Below are positions 8,482-16,502 of a stretch of DNA of 61,176 nucleotides, in pieces (within the stretch, counting starts at the first letter, position 1; every line of letters begins with the position of its first letter). A program made the position numbers and the translations under genes. Source of the DNA: Alkalihalobacillus trypoxylicola (GTDB lineage: Bacteria > Bacillota > Bacilli > Bacillales > Bacillaceae_D); assembly GCF_001590785.1 (NCBI RefSeq), contig NZ_LTAO01000005.1, positions 1-61,176 of the forward strand, written 5' to 3'. A model generated the notes under the pieces. That model did no database searches. It saw only the letters and a program-made list of their open reading frames with translations, and was not told the DNA's origin.

Positions 8482-10110
8482 ATGTTATCAACTTTTCAGG
8501 GTTTAGAAACAGCTAGGCGTGCTCTTATGACACAGCAGCAAGCTCTATATACGACTGGGCATAACTTAGCAAATGCGAATACAGCAGGTTATACAAGACA
8601 GCGTGTTAATTTCGCTACAACGGAAGCGTTCCCAAGTGCAGGGATGAATAGTCCTTATATTCCAGGTTATATTGGTACAGGTGTAAAGGCTGGTTCCATC
8701 CAAAGAGTGCGAGATTCGTTTTTAGATGTTCAATTTCGTAATGAAAATAATAAATCAGGTTACTGGAATGAGCGTTATTTAGCTTTTGAAAAGATGGAGT
8801 CTATTATGAATGAGCCATCTGAACATAATTTAAATAAGCAATTAGATAATTTTTGGAGCTCTTTTCAAGATTTAATGGCAAATCCTGCTGAAGCAGGAGA
8901 ACGTACGGTTGTTCGTGAACAAGGTCAGGCTCTTGCAGATACTTTTAATTATATTTATAGCTCATTAACGCAAATCCGTGATGATTATGAAAATCAAATG
9001 GAAGTTTCAATGAAAGACTTAAACTCTTTATTTTCACAATTAAATAATGTGAATAAACAAATTCGAGAAGCTGAACCTCACGGCTATGTCACAAATGACT
9101 TGTATGATGAGCAGGACCGATTATTAGATCAAATTTCTCAACATGTAAAAATATCAACGGAACGAGTAGAAAGTAGTGGACAGCCGAATGCTGTAGCAGA
9201 GGGAGCCGTTACCGTATATATAGTCGGAGCAAATGGTGAAAAAATGCAGGTCATTGATGGCGCTAATTCAGATTCACGTCAGGAAATTTCCTATGAATTT
9301 AATGATGATGGTTTTGTTTCTGGCATCAATATTGGTGATACATTTGTTGAGTACGGAGATATGCCAAGTGGAGCGATAAAGGGACTAGCTGAAGCCTTTG
9401 GTTTTCGTGATGGAGAAGGTATCTATCCGGAGATGCTCGCATCTTTAGATGAAATGGTCACTCAGTTCGCTACGAGATTAAATGAGATTCATCAATTAGG
9501 GTTTACACTCCCAGATGTAAATGGAGATGTTGAACAAGGAGGACTCTTTTTTGAATTTGACCCATCGAATCCCGCTGCTACATTAAAGGTTTCTAATGAG
9601 ATTATAGAAAATCTTGATAAAATTGCCGCAGCTGGTGTTAATAAGGATGCATTAGTCGATAAAGAAGAGTATGAACGGCTTTATAATGAAGCTTTAGAGA
9701 CCGGGAATTTTGATGAATTAATTGAATTTCTTGGGGATGATAATCAATTCATTGTCGGAGCTCCTAAGGCTTTTCCAGGTGACGCCAAAAATGCCGGTCT
9801 TTTAGCTGATGTCAAAAAAATGATGCTTAATTTTACTGGGAAATCTGCGACAGTAGAAAGCTTTTATCAAAGCTTAATCGGTAAAATGGCAGTGGATACA
9901 AAAGAGTCTCAGAATATGCTTGATAATTCCACACGATTAAAATTGAATGTCGATTATAATCGACAATCGGTTAGTAATGTATCTTTAGATGAAGAAATGA
10001 CCATGCTCATTCAATTTCAGCATGCTTATAATGCAGCAGCAAGAAATATCACAGTGGTTGATGAAATGTTAGATATTATAGTGAATAGAATGGGTCTTGT
10101 TGGTAGATAA
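8482..10110 (+). CDS. flgK: Flagellar hook-associated protein 1, FlgK
   Basis: A 542-aa hook-filament junction protein exported by the flagellar type III system. The N-terminal flagellar-rod motif covers residues 4-40 (LETARRALMTQQQALYTTG then NLANANTAGYTRQRV). The C-terminal D0 helix includes DEEMTMLIQFQHAYNAAARN. The central region 200-430 is variable, as usual. GAGGAGG at 8470-8476 precedes ATG 8482. flgL follows after 14 nt. Confidence 0.96.
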   Translation: MLSTFQGLETARRALMTQQQALYTTGHNLANANTAGYTRQRVNFATTEAFPSAGMNSPYIPGYIGTGVKAGSIQRVRDSFLDVQFRNENNKSGYWNERYLAFEKMESIMNEPSEHNLNKQLDNFWSSFQDLMANPAEAGERTVVREQGQALADTFNYIYSSLTQIRDDYENQMEVSMKDLNSLFSQLNNVNKQIREAEPHGYVTNDLYDEQDRLLDQISQHVKISTERVESSGQPNAVAEGAVTVYIVGANGEKMQVIDGANSDSRQEISYEFNDDGFVSGINIGDTFVEYGDMPSGAIKGLAEAFGFRDGEGIYPEMLASLDEMVTQFATRLNEIHQLGFTLPDVNGDVEQGGLFFEFDPSNPAATLKVSNEIIENLDKIAAAGVNKDALVDKEEYERLYNEALETGNFDELIEFLGDDNQFIVGAPKAFPGDAKNAGLLADVKKMMLNFTGKSATVESFYQSLIGKMAVDTKESQNMLDNSTRLKLNVDYNRQSVSNVSLDEEMTMLIQFQHAYNAAARNITVVDEMLDIIVNRMGLVGR

Positions 10111-10124
10111 GAGGAGGAAATGAG

Positions 10125-11306
10125 ATGCGCGTAACACAGACAATGATTTCGCAAAATTCTTTGAGGAGTATTAATCAAAGCTATAGTCAATTATCAAGAC
10201 TTTTTGAACAAATGTCGACGCAAAAGAAAATTACTCGTGCCTCCCAAGATCCTGTTGTTGCTATGAAAGGGATGCTATATCGTACTCAAGTTCATGAGGT
10301 TGAACAATTTAAAAGAAATTTAAGTGAAGTTTACAATTGGATGGATTCTACAGATTCTGCCCTCGATGAAGCGACAGAAGCATTAAAAAGAATAAGAGAA
10401 ATTGCTACACAAGCCGCTAATGATTCTTATGATGCTAGTGAACGTGCTAATATAGCTAAAGAAGTAAAACAATTAAGAGAGCACCTTGAATCCATCGCTA
10501 ATACTCAAGTTGGAAATAAATATATATTTAATGGGACAAATACGACCGCACCTCCTCTGATTGATTCATCTTCTATTAACCGACCTATCTCAGAGCTAAT
10601 CTCAGGAGAAGTTGAGGCTTCGAATGTACAAATTGTCCATGGAGGTCGTGTATTTGAGCTCGTTTCTGAGGATGCGGCGACTGGTGATTTAATTTTTCAA
10701 GATGTTAGACAGATTGGAAATCCATCCGTAGACGATGAGGATGATTTCGCCGAACGTGCCATTACTTTAACGTTATCATCTGATGGTGAAAATATCACTT
10801 ATTCAGGATTTGAAGAGGACGGTTCCAGAAGAACGATCGATGTAAGAGAAAATGATATCGTGATTGCAGATAAGAATGCGATTTCAGCTAATTCACAACC
10901 GATAGAGATAGAGCTTTTGAATGGTGTCAAAATTCAAGTTAATTTAGATCCTCAAGATATCTTTAATAATGCTTTATTCGGTGATATTATCCGTTTAGAG
11001 CAAGCTCTAGAAGATGGAGCGGTAACAGGTGAAGAGCTCAAAAAATATATTGATGAAATTTATAATCATATTGACCATTTTGTCACGCAAAGAGCAGAAA
11101 TTGGAGCAAGGACAAATCGTGTCGAGATGATGGAAAATCGTATTATGCAACAGGAAGTTACGGCAAAAAAAATCATGTCTGATAATGAGGACGTTGATAT
11201 GGAGAAGGTTATTATCGACCTTGTGACACAGGAGAGTATTCATACCGCGGCCCTTGCTGCTGGAGCAAGAATTATGCAGCCTTCATTGTTAGACTTTCTA
11301 AGATAA
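10125..11306 (+). CDS. flgL: Flagellar hook-associated protein 3, FlgL
   Basis: A 393-aa second junction protein, related to flagellin. The N-terminal helix starts MRVTQTMISQNSLRSINQSY and contains the typical MSTQKKITRASQDPVVAMKG. The C-terminal helix is VDMEKVIIDLVTQESIHTAALAAGARIMQPSLLDFL. GAGGAGG precedes ATG 10125. In B. subtilis yviE follows closely; here a 311-nt spacer carrying a dispersed repeat intervenes. Confidence 0.95.
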   Translation: MRVTQTMISQNSLRSINQSYSQLSRLFEQMSTQKKITRASQDPVVAMKGMLYRTQVHEVEQFKRNLSEVYNWMDSTDSALDEATEALKRIREIATQAANDSYDASERANIAKEVKQLREHLESIANTQVGNKYIFNGTNTTAPPLIDSSSINRPISELISGEVEASNVQIVHGGRVFELVSEDAATGDLIFQDVRQIGNPSVDDEDDFAERAITLTLSSDGENITYSGFEEDGSRRTIDVRENDIVIADKNAISANSQPIEIELLNGVKIQVNLDPQDIFNNALFGDIIRLEQALEDGAVTGEELKKYIDEIYNHIDHFVTQRAEIGARTNRVEMMENRIMQQEVTAKKIMSDNEDVDMEKVIIDLVTQESIHTAALAAGARIMQPSLLDFLR

Positions 11307-11371
11307 TAGATAAGGCTATGCCAAAGCTGTTTTTAAATAATCTAATGTACTAAAAAATACACAATCAACAA

Positions 11372-11575
11372 ACGGGACCTTTCTTCTTTTGATTAGAAGG
11401 AAGGTTTTGCAACATTCGAAGAAACTCTATGAATACTTAAACTGGTGAACACAAGTCACGAAGAGTCCAGTGGGATATAATGGCTATAGCTAAATCCACT
11501 TTTTTAAAAAGTTATTTTGGCAGCTCCCCACTGGCAGTGGATTGTCAATCACTGATGCACTTTACATCTACGGAG
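11372..11575 (+). repeat. Dispersed element E, copy 1 (most diverged)
   Basis: First of three related intergenic copies (others at 42108 and 53964). Stem 1 is ACCTTTCTTCT (11377-11387) pairing with AGAAGGAAGGT (11395-11405), with one G-U. Then come words shared with copy 3: CTCTATGAA, GAACACAAG, TGGCTAT.GC..AATCC and TTAAAAAGTT. A hairpin CCAC-TGGCA-GTGG lies at 11528-11540, at the position where copies 2 and 3 carry hairpins of other sequence. It separates flgL from yviE and fills most of the 311-nt spacer. No ORF of note. Confidence 0.6.
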
Positions 11576-11617
11576 TTTCTGATTATTAAAAAAAGTAATA
11601 AATAAGGAGTGGCTTAT

Positions 11618-12199
11618 ATGAATTTTCCACGTCTTCATATAAATCAACAAAATGCTAGTATTGCTATAAATAAATATGAACCTCCTGTCCAAATTAAACA
11701 ACATTCCGCAAATATGCAAATTGACCAAAGGCGTGGAGATTATGTTAGAATGCACTCTACTTCAAGTCAATTATTCATTGATCAATCCTTAGCCTTTGCA
11801 GATGCTCACTTAAAATCTCCTTTAAATATGGCTTCGGAATATTATCAGAAAATGACGAGCTCTGTATTTTCCTTTATATCAAAAAAAATTAATGAAGGGA
11901 AACAACTTGCTGCTATTGAAAATGGAAGAAATGCCTTTTCGGATATAGCTAAGGCGGCTAATCAGCCACCTATGAAAAAAAGTAATATCACCTATATGCC
12001 AAAATCAATGGATCGAGTAAAATTTGACTTTGTCCCAGGGACCGTTCACTTTAATGTGCCGAGTGGGGAAATCGATGTCTATGTGCAGAGAAGAGACCCG
12101 GAAATATTTTTTCCTAAATGGAAATCTGATGTATATGTAAAGCAAAAAAATCAAATTGCGTTTGAAGTAATCGGAGCAAATATAAATAAAGGGCTATAG
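11618..12199 (+). CDS. yviE: YviE-like DUF6470 flagellar-cluster protein
   Basis: A 193-aa soluble protein of the YviE family, found between flgL and fliW in bacilli; function unknown. The N-terminal INQQNASIAINKYEPPVQIKQ and ADMQI-like repeats are rich in Gln and Ile. The C-terminal half has repeated short strands (GTVHFNVPSGEIDVYVQRRDP). A GTG at 11609 would add three codons, but it overlaps the AAGGAG ribosome site at 11604-11609, so ATG 11618 is chosen. Confidence 0.88.
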   Translation: MNFPRLHINQQNASIAINKYEPPVQIKQHSANMQIDQRRGDYVRMHSTSSQLFIDQSLAFADAHLKSPLNMASEYYQKMTSSVFSFISKKINEGKQLAAIENGRNAFSDIAKAANQPPMKKSNITYMPKSMDRVKFDFVPGTVHFNVPSGEIDVYVQRRDPEIFFPKWKSDVYVKQKNQIAFEVIGANINKGL

Positions 12200-12310
12200 T
12201 CCAATCAGGAATCTAGTATATATGTTAGAATGAGGGTATATCTAGTACTTAAAGGTTATACGAATCAGAATTATTTTAGAGATTATGAATGAAAGCGAGT
12301 TGAGTTCACA

Positions 12311-12757
12311 ATGGACATTTCAACTAAATATAATGGTATGATCTCAGTTGAAGAAGAGCAATTCTTTCATTTTGAGAGTGGTCTTCCTGCTTTTGAAGAT
12401 GAACATGTCTTTGTTCTATTACCATTAGAAGAAGGAGCACCTTTTTTTGTTCTTCAATCAATTAAGTCAAAAGAGGTTGCTTTTATATGTGTAGAACCCT
12501 TTAACTATGTAGCCGAGTATAAAGTTGAATTGCCCGACAGTCTTTTAAAGTCACTTTGCATTAATAGTCAAGAAGAAGTAGCGATTCTAGTATTATTGAC
12601 TATAAAGGAGCCTTTTCAAGATTCAACAGCTAATCTTCAAGCTCCTATCGTACTTAATGCACAAAATAAGCTCGGGAAACAATTTGTTATAAATGAATCA
12701 GCCTATCAAACCAAACAAGCTATTTTCAAGGAAATGGCTGTTAAAGGGGGAGAATAG
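12311..12757 (+). CDS. fliW: Flagellar assembly factor FliW
   Basis: A 148-aa FliW. It binds flagellin or, when released, CsrA, so linking filament export to hag translation. Family signatures are [21 protein letters not shown] and the C-terminal segment [18 protein letters not shown]. The csrA start lies 1 nt past the fliW stop, a tight pair suggesting coupled translation. AAGCGAGT precedes ATG 12311. Confidence 0.96.
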   Translation: MDISTKYNGMISVEEEQFFHFESGLPAFEDEHVFVLLPLEEGAPFFVLQSIKSKEVAFICVEPFNYVAEYKVELPDSLLKSLCINSQEEVAILVLLTIKEPFQDSTANLQAPIVLNAQNKLGKQFVINESAYQTKQAIFKEMAVKGGE

Positions 12758-12758
12758 G

Positions 12759-12983
12759 ATGCTAGTATTAACGAGAAAAACGAATGAGGCAATCACAATT
12801 GGAGAGGACATTGAAATAACGATTCTAAGTATTCATGGTGATCAAGTGAAAATTGGAATTAATGCTCCAAAGAAAATAGACATTCATCGTAAAGAGGTTT
12901 TTATAGCCATTAAAGAAGAAAATCATGAAGCCGTCAAAACGGTATCTTTAGATAGTTTAAAAAACTTTATTCGTAAATCTTAA
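12759..12983 (+). CDS. csrA: Carbon storage regulator CsrA
   Basis: A 74-aa RNA-binding dimer that blocks translation by binding GGA motifs. It begins [23 protein letters not shown] and contains [21 protein letters not shown], the canonical CsrA core. The reading frame is open further upstream to 12693 inside fliW, but ATG 12759 follows a strong AAAGGGGGA and gives the standard N-terminus. Expected target: the hag leader at 14745-14780. Confidence 0.97.
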   Translation: MLVLTRKTNEAITIGEDIEITILSIHGDQVKIGINAPKKIDIHRKEVFIAIKEENHEAVKTVSLDSLKNFIRKS

Positions 12984-12988
12984 ATAAA

Positions 12989-13034
12989 GCTACACTTTTG
13001 GAGTTCCTTGAACTTTAAAGGTGTAGTTTTTTTA
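12989..13034 (+). terminator. Intrinsic terminator after csrA
   Basis: CTACAC at 12990-12995 pairs with GTGTAG at 13021-13026 (extended by weaker pairs), followed by TTTTTTTT. It closes the flg-csrA transcription unit. Confidence 0.85.
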
Positions 13035-13805
13035 TTAGAAAATTTGATTAAATTTAAATTCTATCATATTAAGGTTACTAAGTCCTATATATTTGATTAG
13101 AAAAGAAATAGTTAGTTAAAATGACACCTCTGATATTAACCCATTTATATGAATATCGGTATTTCTACCAATTTACATATAAAAAATAGTTTTATATGAT
13201 AATAATTAATGATAGGTTTAGCCATATATATAATTCTTTCATTTTCTGATGATACAAGTCCAAAGTAAGAAAATAATCAATTTTTTCCTTATTATCATCC
13301 AACTATTAATGGATCTCAACTACTTTCATTACTTATAAAACCCTAATTACTAACAGCAAACAGCGACAAAATTCATGTTTTTTCGATATGGAAATGTTCG
13401 TTTTAACAGATTTATAGTTATTTGTACCTAAAATATTAGATTATTAATAATTTTAGGTGAACCCTGTAACAACGCTGTTTTTTATAAAAAGATTGAAAAT
13501 TCTGTAAAAATATTCTAAATAAAAATATTATTAAATTAATGAATTCATACGAATTGAGTTTAAAATTTACATAAAATGTAAAAAAATAATAAACTCCACT
13601 TGGTAAATTGAAAAAATGTTCGATATTAAGAATTTATTAGGTCTATCTATCTATGAAAAAGACCTATTCACACTAAAACTTGTTAGTAGTACATTCATAT
13701 TAATAAGTTAGCATTCTATTCGTATTCCGAAATACTTTCTTTGTCATATGGTGAAAAAATAAGTACATATAAACTTTATTTTAGAATAATAAGGAGAGAT
13801 GGCTA
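13035..13805 (+). other. Long AT-rich intergenic region, csrA to regulator
   Basis: About 770 nt with no credible ORF and strikingly AT-rich even for this genome. Nested inverted repeats lie at 13358-13486. AAACAGCG (13358-13365) can pair with CGCTGTTT (13473-13480), which runs on into more T. Inside, ACCTAAAAT (13426-13434) pairs with ATTTTAGGT (13450-13458). This could be a small RNA ending in a terminator, but no clear promoter was seen. A weaker TAGGTC/GACCTA pair lies at 13638-13666. The rest shows nothing I can name. Confidence 0.35.
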
Positions 13806-14426
13806 ATGGATTCGGTACAGTCCTTACGCGAACGTCATATTACCATAATTTGTAGCGATAGAACATTAAAAACAAAGCTATATTCAGAGTTTATTCATGA
13901 ATCCATCGAGTCAATTCAACTAGTATGTCACCAGAATTTGTCGCAAGTCATTGAACAAATTAGATTGGAGCCAAATGAACAATTATACGTAATTTTGTAT
14001 GAGGAGCAAAAGCCGATTGTGCAAAAATTACTTTTAAAGTTTACGAATGTTCATCTGTTTGAGTATACTGAATGTTTTTCGAAGCTTATACAAAAAATGC
14101 ACGCTGCAAAATCGTATCAACAATTCATTGATCAAGCCTATCAGCATGATGTGCTGAAAATTGTCCAAAAACATTCGAATCTGGAGCCAGAGGTCGAGCT
14201 TTTTAGTTTAACGCCAAAAGCGAGAGAGATTTTTACAGAGACAGAGAGTCAAGTGATTAAATTAATGATTGAAGGATTATCCATTAAAGAGATTGCTGAG
14301 AAAATTTACTTATCACCTTATACCGTCACTGGTTATGTGGAAGCAATCAAAAGAAAACTGAAAGTATCGAGTAAATTACAATTAATTAATAGAATGTTTA
14401 AACACGGATATGTAAATCGTGGTTAA
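13806..14426 (+). CDS. LuxR-type HTH regulator with degenerate receiver-like domain
   Basis: A 206-aa putative transcription regulator. The C-terminal LuxR/NarL helix-turn-helix spans residues 143-203 (FTETESQVIKLMIEGLSIKE, then IYLSPYTVTGYVEAIKRKL). Residues 11-100 look like a response-regulator receiver fold, but strand 3 reads YVILYEEQKP (61-70), so the phospho-acceptor Asp is replaced (Tyr/Glu) and the acidic pair is not evident. Phosphorylation control is therefore unlikely. It sits between csrA and hag and has its own terminator; control of motility or flagellin genes is an inference from position. AAGGAGA precedes ATG 13806. Confidence 0.82.
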   Translation: MDSVQSLRERHITIICSDRTLKTKLYSEFIHESIESIQLVCHQNLSQVIEQIRLEPNEQLYVILYEEQKPIVQKLLLKFTNVHLFEYTECFSKLIQKMHAAKSYQQFIDQAYQHDVLKIVQKHSNLEPEVELFSLTPKAREIFTETESQVIKLMIEGLSIKEIAEKIYLSPYTVTGYVEAIKRKLKVSSKLQLINRMFKHGYVNRG

Positions 14427-14433
14427 GATAAAG

Positions 14434-14460
14434 CACCCTCTAATTTTGAGGGTGTTATTT
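14434..14460 (+). terminator. Intrinsic terminator after LuxR-type gene
   Basis: CACCCTC (14434-14440) pairs perfectly with GAGGGTG (14448-14454), followed by TTATTT. It separates the regulator from hag. Confidence 0.75.
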
Positions 14461-14645
14461 AGTTTACAAAAACTAAGACTTACTAACCATACCCTTTTAG
14501 AGAATTATGAAACATTTCATCATAATGAGATAGTCATTAAGTAATAGTAGAGCCAGAAATGAACGGAAATATCCTGTTAAAAGTTGATTTTAGTTATATA
14601 GAGTGCTAATAGTCCTAAAAATAATAAAAAAATTTTAAAAAAGAC

Positions 14646-14672
14646 TAAACATGTAAAAAAGTCGGTCGATAT
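14646..14672 (+). promoter_or_regulatory. SigD promoter of hag
   Basis: TAAA (14646-14649), 15 nt, then GTCGATAT (14665-14672): one mismatch to the SigD -10 GCCGATAT and the preferred spacing. It implies a leader of about 110 nt before the hag ATG. Confidence 0.87.
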
Positions 14673-14744
14673 AAATAGTGTAGTGAAGGCTAGAGACGAG
14701 GCCGGCGTTTCTAAACGGAACTATTAATAAATTATAGAATCCAA

Positions 14745-14780
14745 TCACAAGGATGTGAGCGGAGCAAACTCAAGGAGGAA
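14745..14780 (+). promoter_or_regulatory. CsrA-binding sites in the hag leader
   Basis: TCAC-AAGGAT-GTGA (14745-14758) forms a four-bp stem presenting GGA in its loop, the classic CsrA site. A second GGA lies 24 nt downstream within the Shine-Dalgarno AAGGAGGA (14772-14779). This two-site layout, one hairpin plus the ribosome site, matches the hag leader of B. subtilis, where CsrA blocks initiation and FliW relieves it. Function here is inferred. Confidence 0.72.
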
Positions 14781-14788
14781 ATAAGAAT

Positions 14789-15736
14789 ATGATTATTAAT
14801 AACAACATTCCAGCTATGAATACGTACCGTCAAATGGGTATTAACCAAAATGCTGGACAATCAGCAATGGAAAAATTATCTTCAGGTCTTCGTATCAACC
14901 GTGCAGGAGACGATGCAGCAGGTCTTGCAATCTCTGAAAAAATGCGTGCGCAAGTTCGTGGTTTAGACCAAGCTTCTCGTAACGCTCAAGACGGTATCTC
15001 TATGATTCAAACAGCTGAAGGTGCTTTACAAGAAACTCATGAGATTTTACAACGTATGCGTGAGCTTGCAACACAAGCATCGAACGATACTTACACAGAT
15101 CGTGATAGAGCTGAAATCCAAAAGGAAATCAACGATTTAACTTCAGAAATCAACCGTATTTCTAACACAACTGAGTTCAATACTAAGAACTTACTTAGTG
15201 GTGGAGCAGGTGCTACTGCTACTTTCCAAATTGGTGCTAACAACGGTCAAAGCATGACAATTGAAATTGAAAACATGAGTGCTGAAGCTTTAGGCTTAAC
15301 TGGTACTGCTGGTGCAGCTACTACGGTAGGTTCTTCAGTAACTACACTAATTAGTGGTGCTGCTGTAACTGGTGCTAATTATGCTGCTGCTAACGGTGTA
15401 ACAAATGGTACTGATAATACTGAGATTGCTGCTGGTTTAAGTGTTGGAAGCCATGCTGATGCGACAGCTGCGATTGAAGTAATCAACAATGCAATCGAAA
15501 CGGTATCTGCTCAACGTTCTACATTAGGTTCTTTCCAAAACCGTTTAGAGCACACAATTTCTAACCTTGATAACTCTGCTGAAAATCTACAAGCTGCAGA
15601 ATCTCGTATTCGTGACGTAGATATGGCGAAAGAAGTTATGGAAATGACTCGTGCGAATATCCTTGGTCAAGCTTCTCAAGCAATGCTTGCACAAGCTAAC
15701 CAACAACCACAAGCAGTTCTTCAACTTCTTGGTTAA
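14789..15736 (+). CDS. hag: Flagellin Hag
   Basis: A 315-aa filament subunit. The N-terminal D0/D1 begins MIINNNIPAMNTYRQMG and continues EKLSSGLRINRAGDDAAGLA. The C-terminal D1/D0 ends ANILGQASQAMLAQANQQPQ. The middle (about 165-240) is a short Ala/Thr/Ser/Gly-rich segment, exposed in the filament and the expected target of O-glycosylation by the adjoining island. Codon choice looks more uniform than in neighbours, as for a highly expressed gene. Strong AAGGAGG site, SigD promoter, CsrA sites and terminator are all present. Confidence 0.98.
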   Translation: MIINNNIPAMNTYRQMGINQNAGQSAMEKLSSGLRINRAGDDAAGLAISEKMRAQVRGLDQASRNAQDGISMIQTAEGALQETHEILQRMRELATQASNDTYTDRDRAEIQKEINDLTSEINRISNTTEFNTKNLLSGGAGATATFQIGANNGQSMTIEIENMSAEALGLTGTAGAATTVGSSVTTLISGAAVTGANYAAANGVTNGTDNTEIAAGLSVGSHADATAAIEVINNAIETVSAQRSTLGSFQNRLEHTISNLDNSAENLQAAESRIRDVDMAKEVMEMTRANILGQASQAMLAQANQQPQAVLQLLG

Positions 15737-15752
15737 TTTTACCTTTATTATT

Positions 15753-15796
15753 GAAACCATCAATTCCATTTTATGGGGTTGGTGGTTTCTTTTTTA
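15753..15796 (+). terminator. Intrinsic terminator after hag
   Basis: GAAACCATC pairs with GGTGGTTTC (15781-15789) across a loop, followed by a T-rich tail (TTTTTTAT). A strong terminator suited to a highly expressed monocistronic gene. Confidence 0.9.
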
Positions 15797-15811
15797 TGCG
15801 ACTTTTTTAAC

Positions 15812-15839
15812 TAAAGAAGATGTCGCTTTATGACGATAT
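15812..15839 (+). promoter_or_regulatory. SigD-type promoter heading the glycosylation island
   Basis: TAAA (15812-15815), 16 nt, then GACGATAT (15832-15839), one mismatch from GCCGATAT. It lies 36 nt before the first gene of the island. Since the following genes are tightly packed, the flagellin-modification genes may be co-expressed with hag. Confidence 0.72.
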
Positions 15840-15874
15840 ATAGGTAAGAAAAGATTAAAATTTGGAGGAAGTTT

Positions 15875-16483
15875 ATGAAATTAACCGTAAATGCAAAAAA
15901 CTATCAATATGATAATGATATACAAGTATTAAATGATATGTCAGCAAAAATTAATCAAGAAATAGAAGATAGTGGCTTATTTTTTAGTCATTTTTTAATA
16001 GATGGTGAGCTCGTATACGAAGGCTATGAGGATTATTTTATTCAACATATTCAGACCATTCATTCGGTAGAAGTAATTCTATTATCCACAAAGGAAATGC
16101 TTAATGGACTTTTACTTTCTTTTGAACAGTATTTAGCCAATGCTTCTCCTGAGGTCAATCAATTAGTTCAGGATTTTTATCAAAATCCAACAGCTGAGTC
16201 ATGGCTGCAATTCGAAAGGCTTTTGGAAGGAATTCAATGGATTGCCGAGGTTGTAACAACGATTGATAAGCATGAGAACGATATTAAATCCTGGGATGAA
16301 TATTTAAAGGGGATTGCTCAATTACAGGTTGAATTACAGCAGCTGATGGAAGCCCTTGAAAATAAAGATTCTGTTCTTTTGGCAGATATTCTACAATACG
16401 AAATCATCCCTATTTTTGATTTACTGAAGAAGTTAACGACAGAAACCATTGATGAGCAATTCGAACGTAAAGGAATTAGCTAA
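15875..16483 (+). CDS. Uncharacterised helical protein, first gene of island
   Basis: A 202-aa soluble protein I cannot assign to a named family. Residues 1-60 look alpha/beta (VNAKNYQYDNDIQVLNDMSA). The rest is helical and acidic with Leu/Gln-rich stretches (QLQVELQQLMEALENKD). No signal peptide or membrane segment. Position behind a SigD-type promoter and before pseB suggests a motility-associated role, perhaps binding flagellin or Maf. TTGGAGGAA precedes ATG 15875, so it is very likely expressed. Confidence 0.8.
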   Translation: MKLTVNAKNYQYDNDIQVLNDMSAKINQEIEDSGLFFSHFLIDGELVYEGYEDYFIQHIQTIHSVEVILLSTKEMLNGLLLSFEQYLANASPEVNQLVQDFYQNPTAESWLQFERLLEGIQWIAEVVTTIDKHENDIKSWDEYLKGIAQLQVELQQLMEALENKDSVLLADILQYEIIPIFDLLKKLTTETIDEQFERKGIS

Positions 16484-16502
16484 TAAAAGGTTGTGAAATA
16501 AA

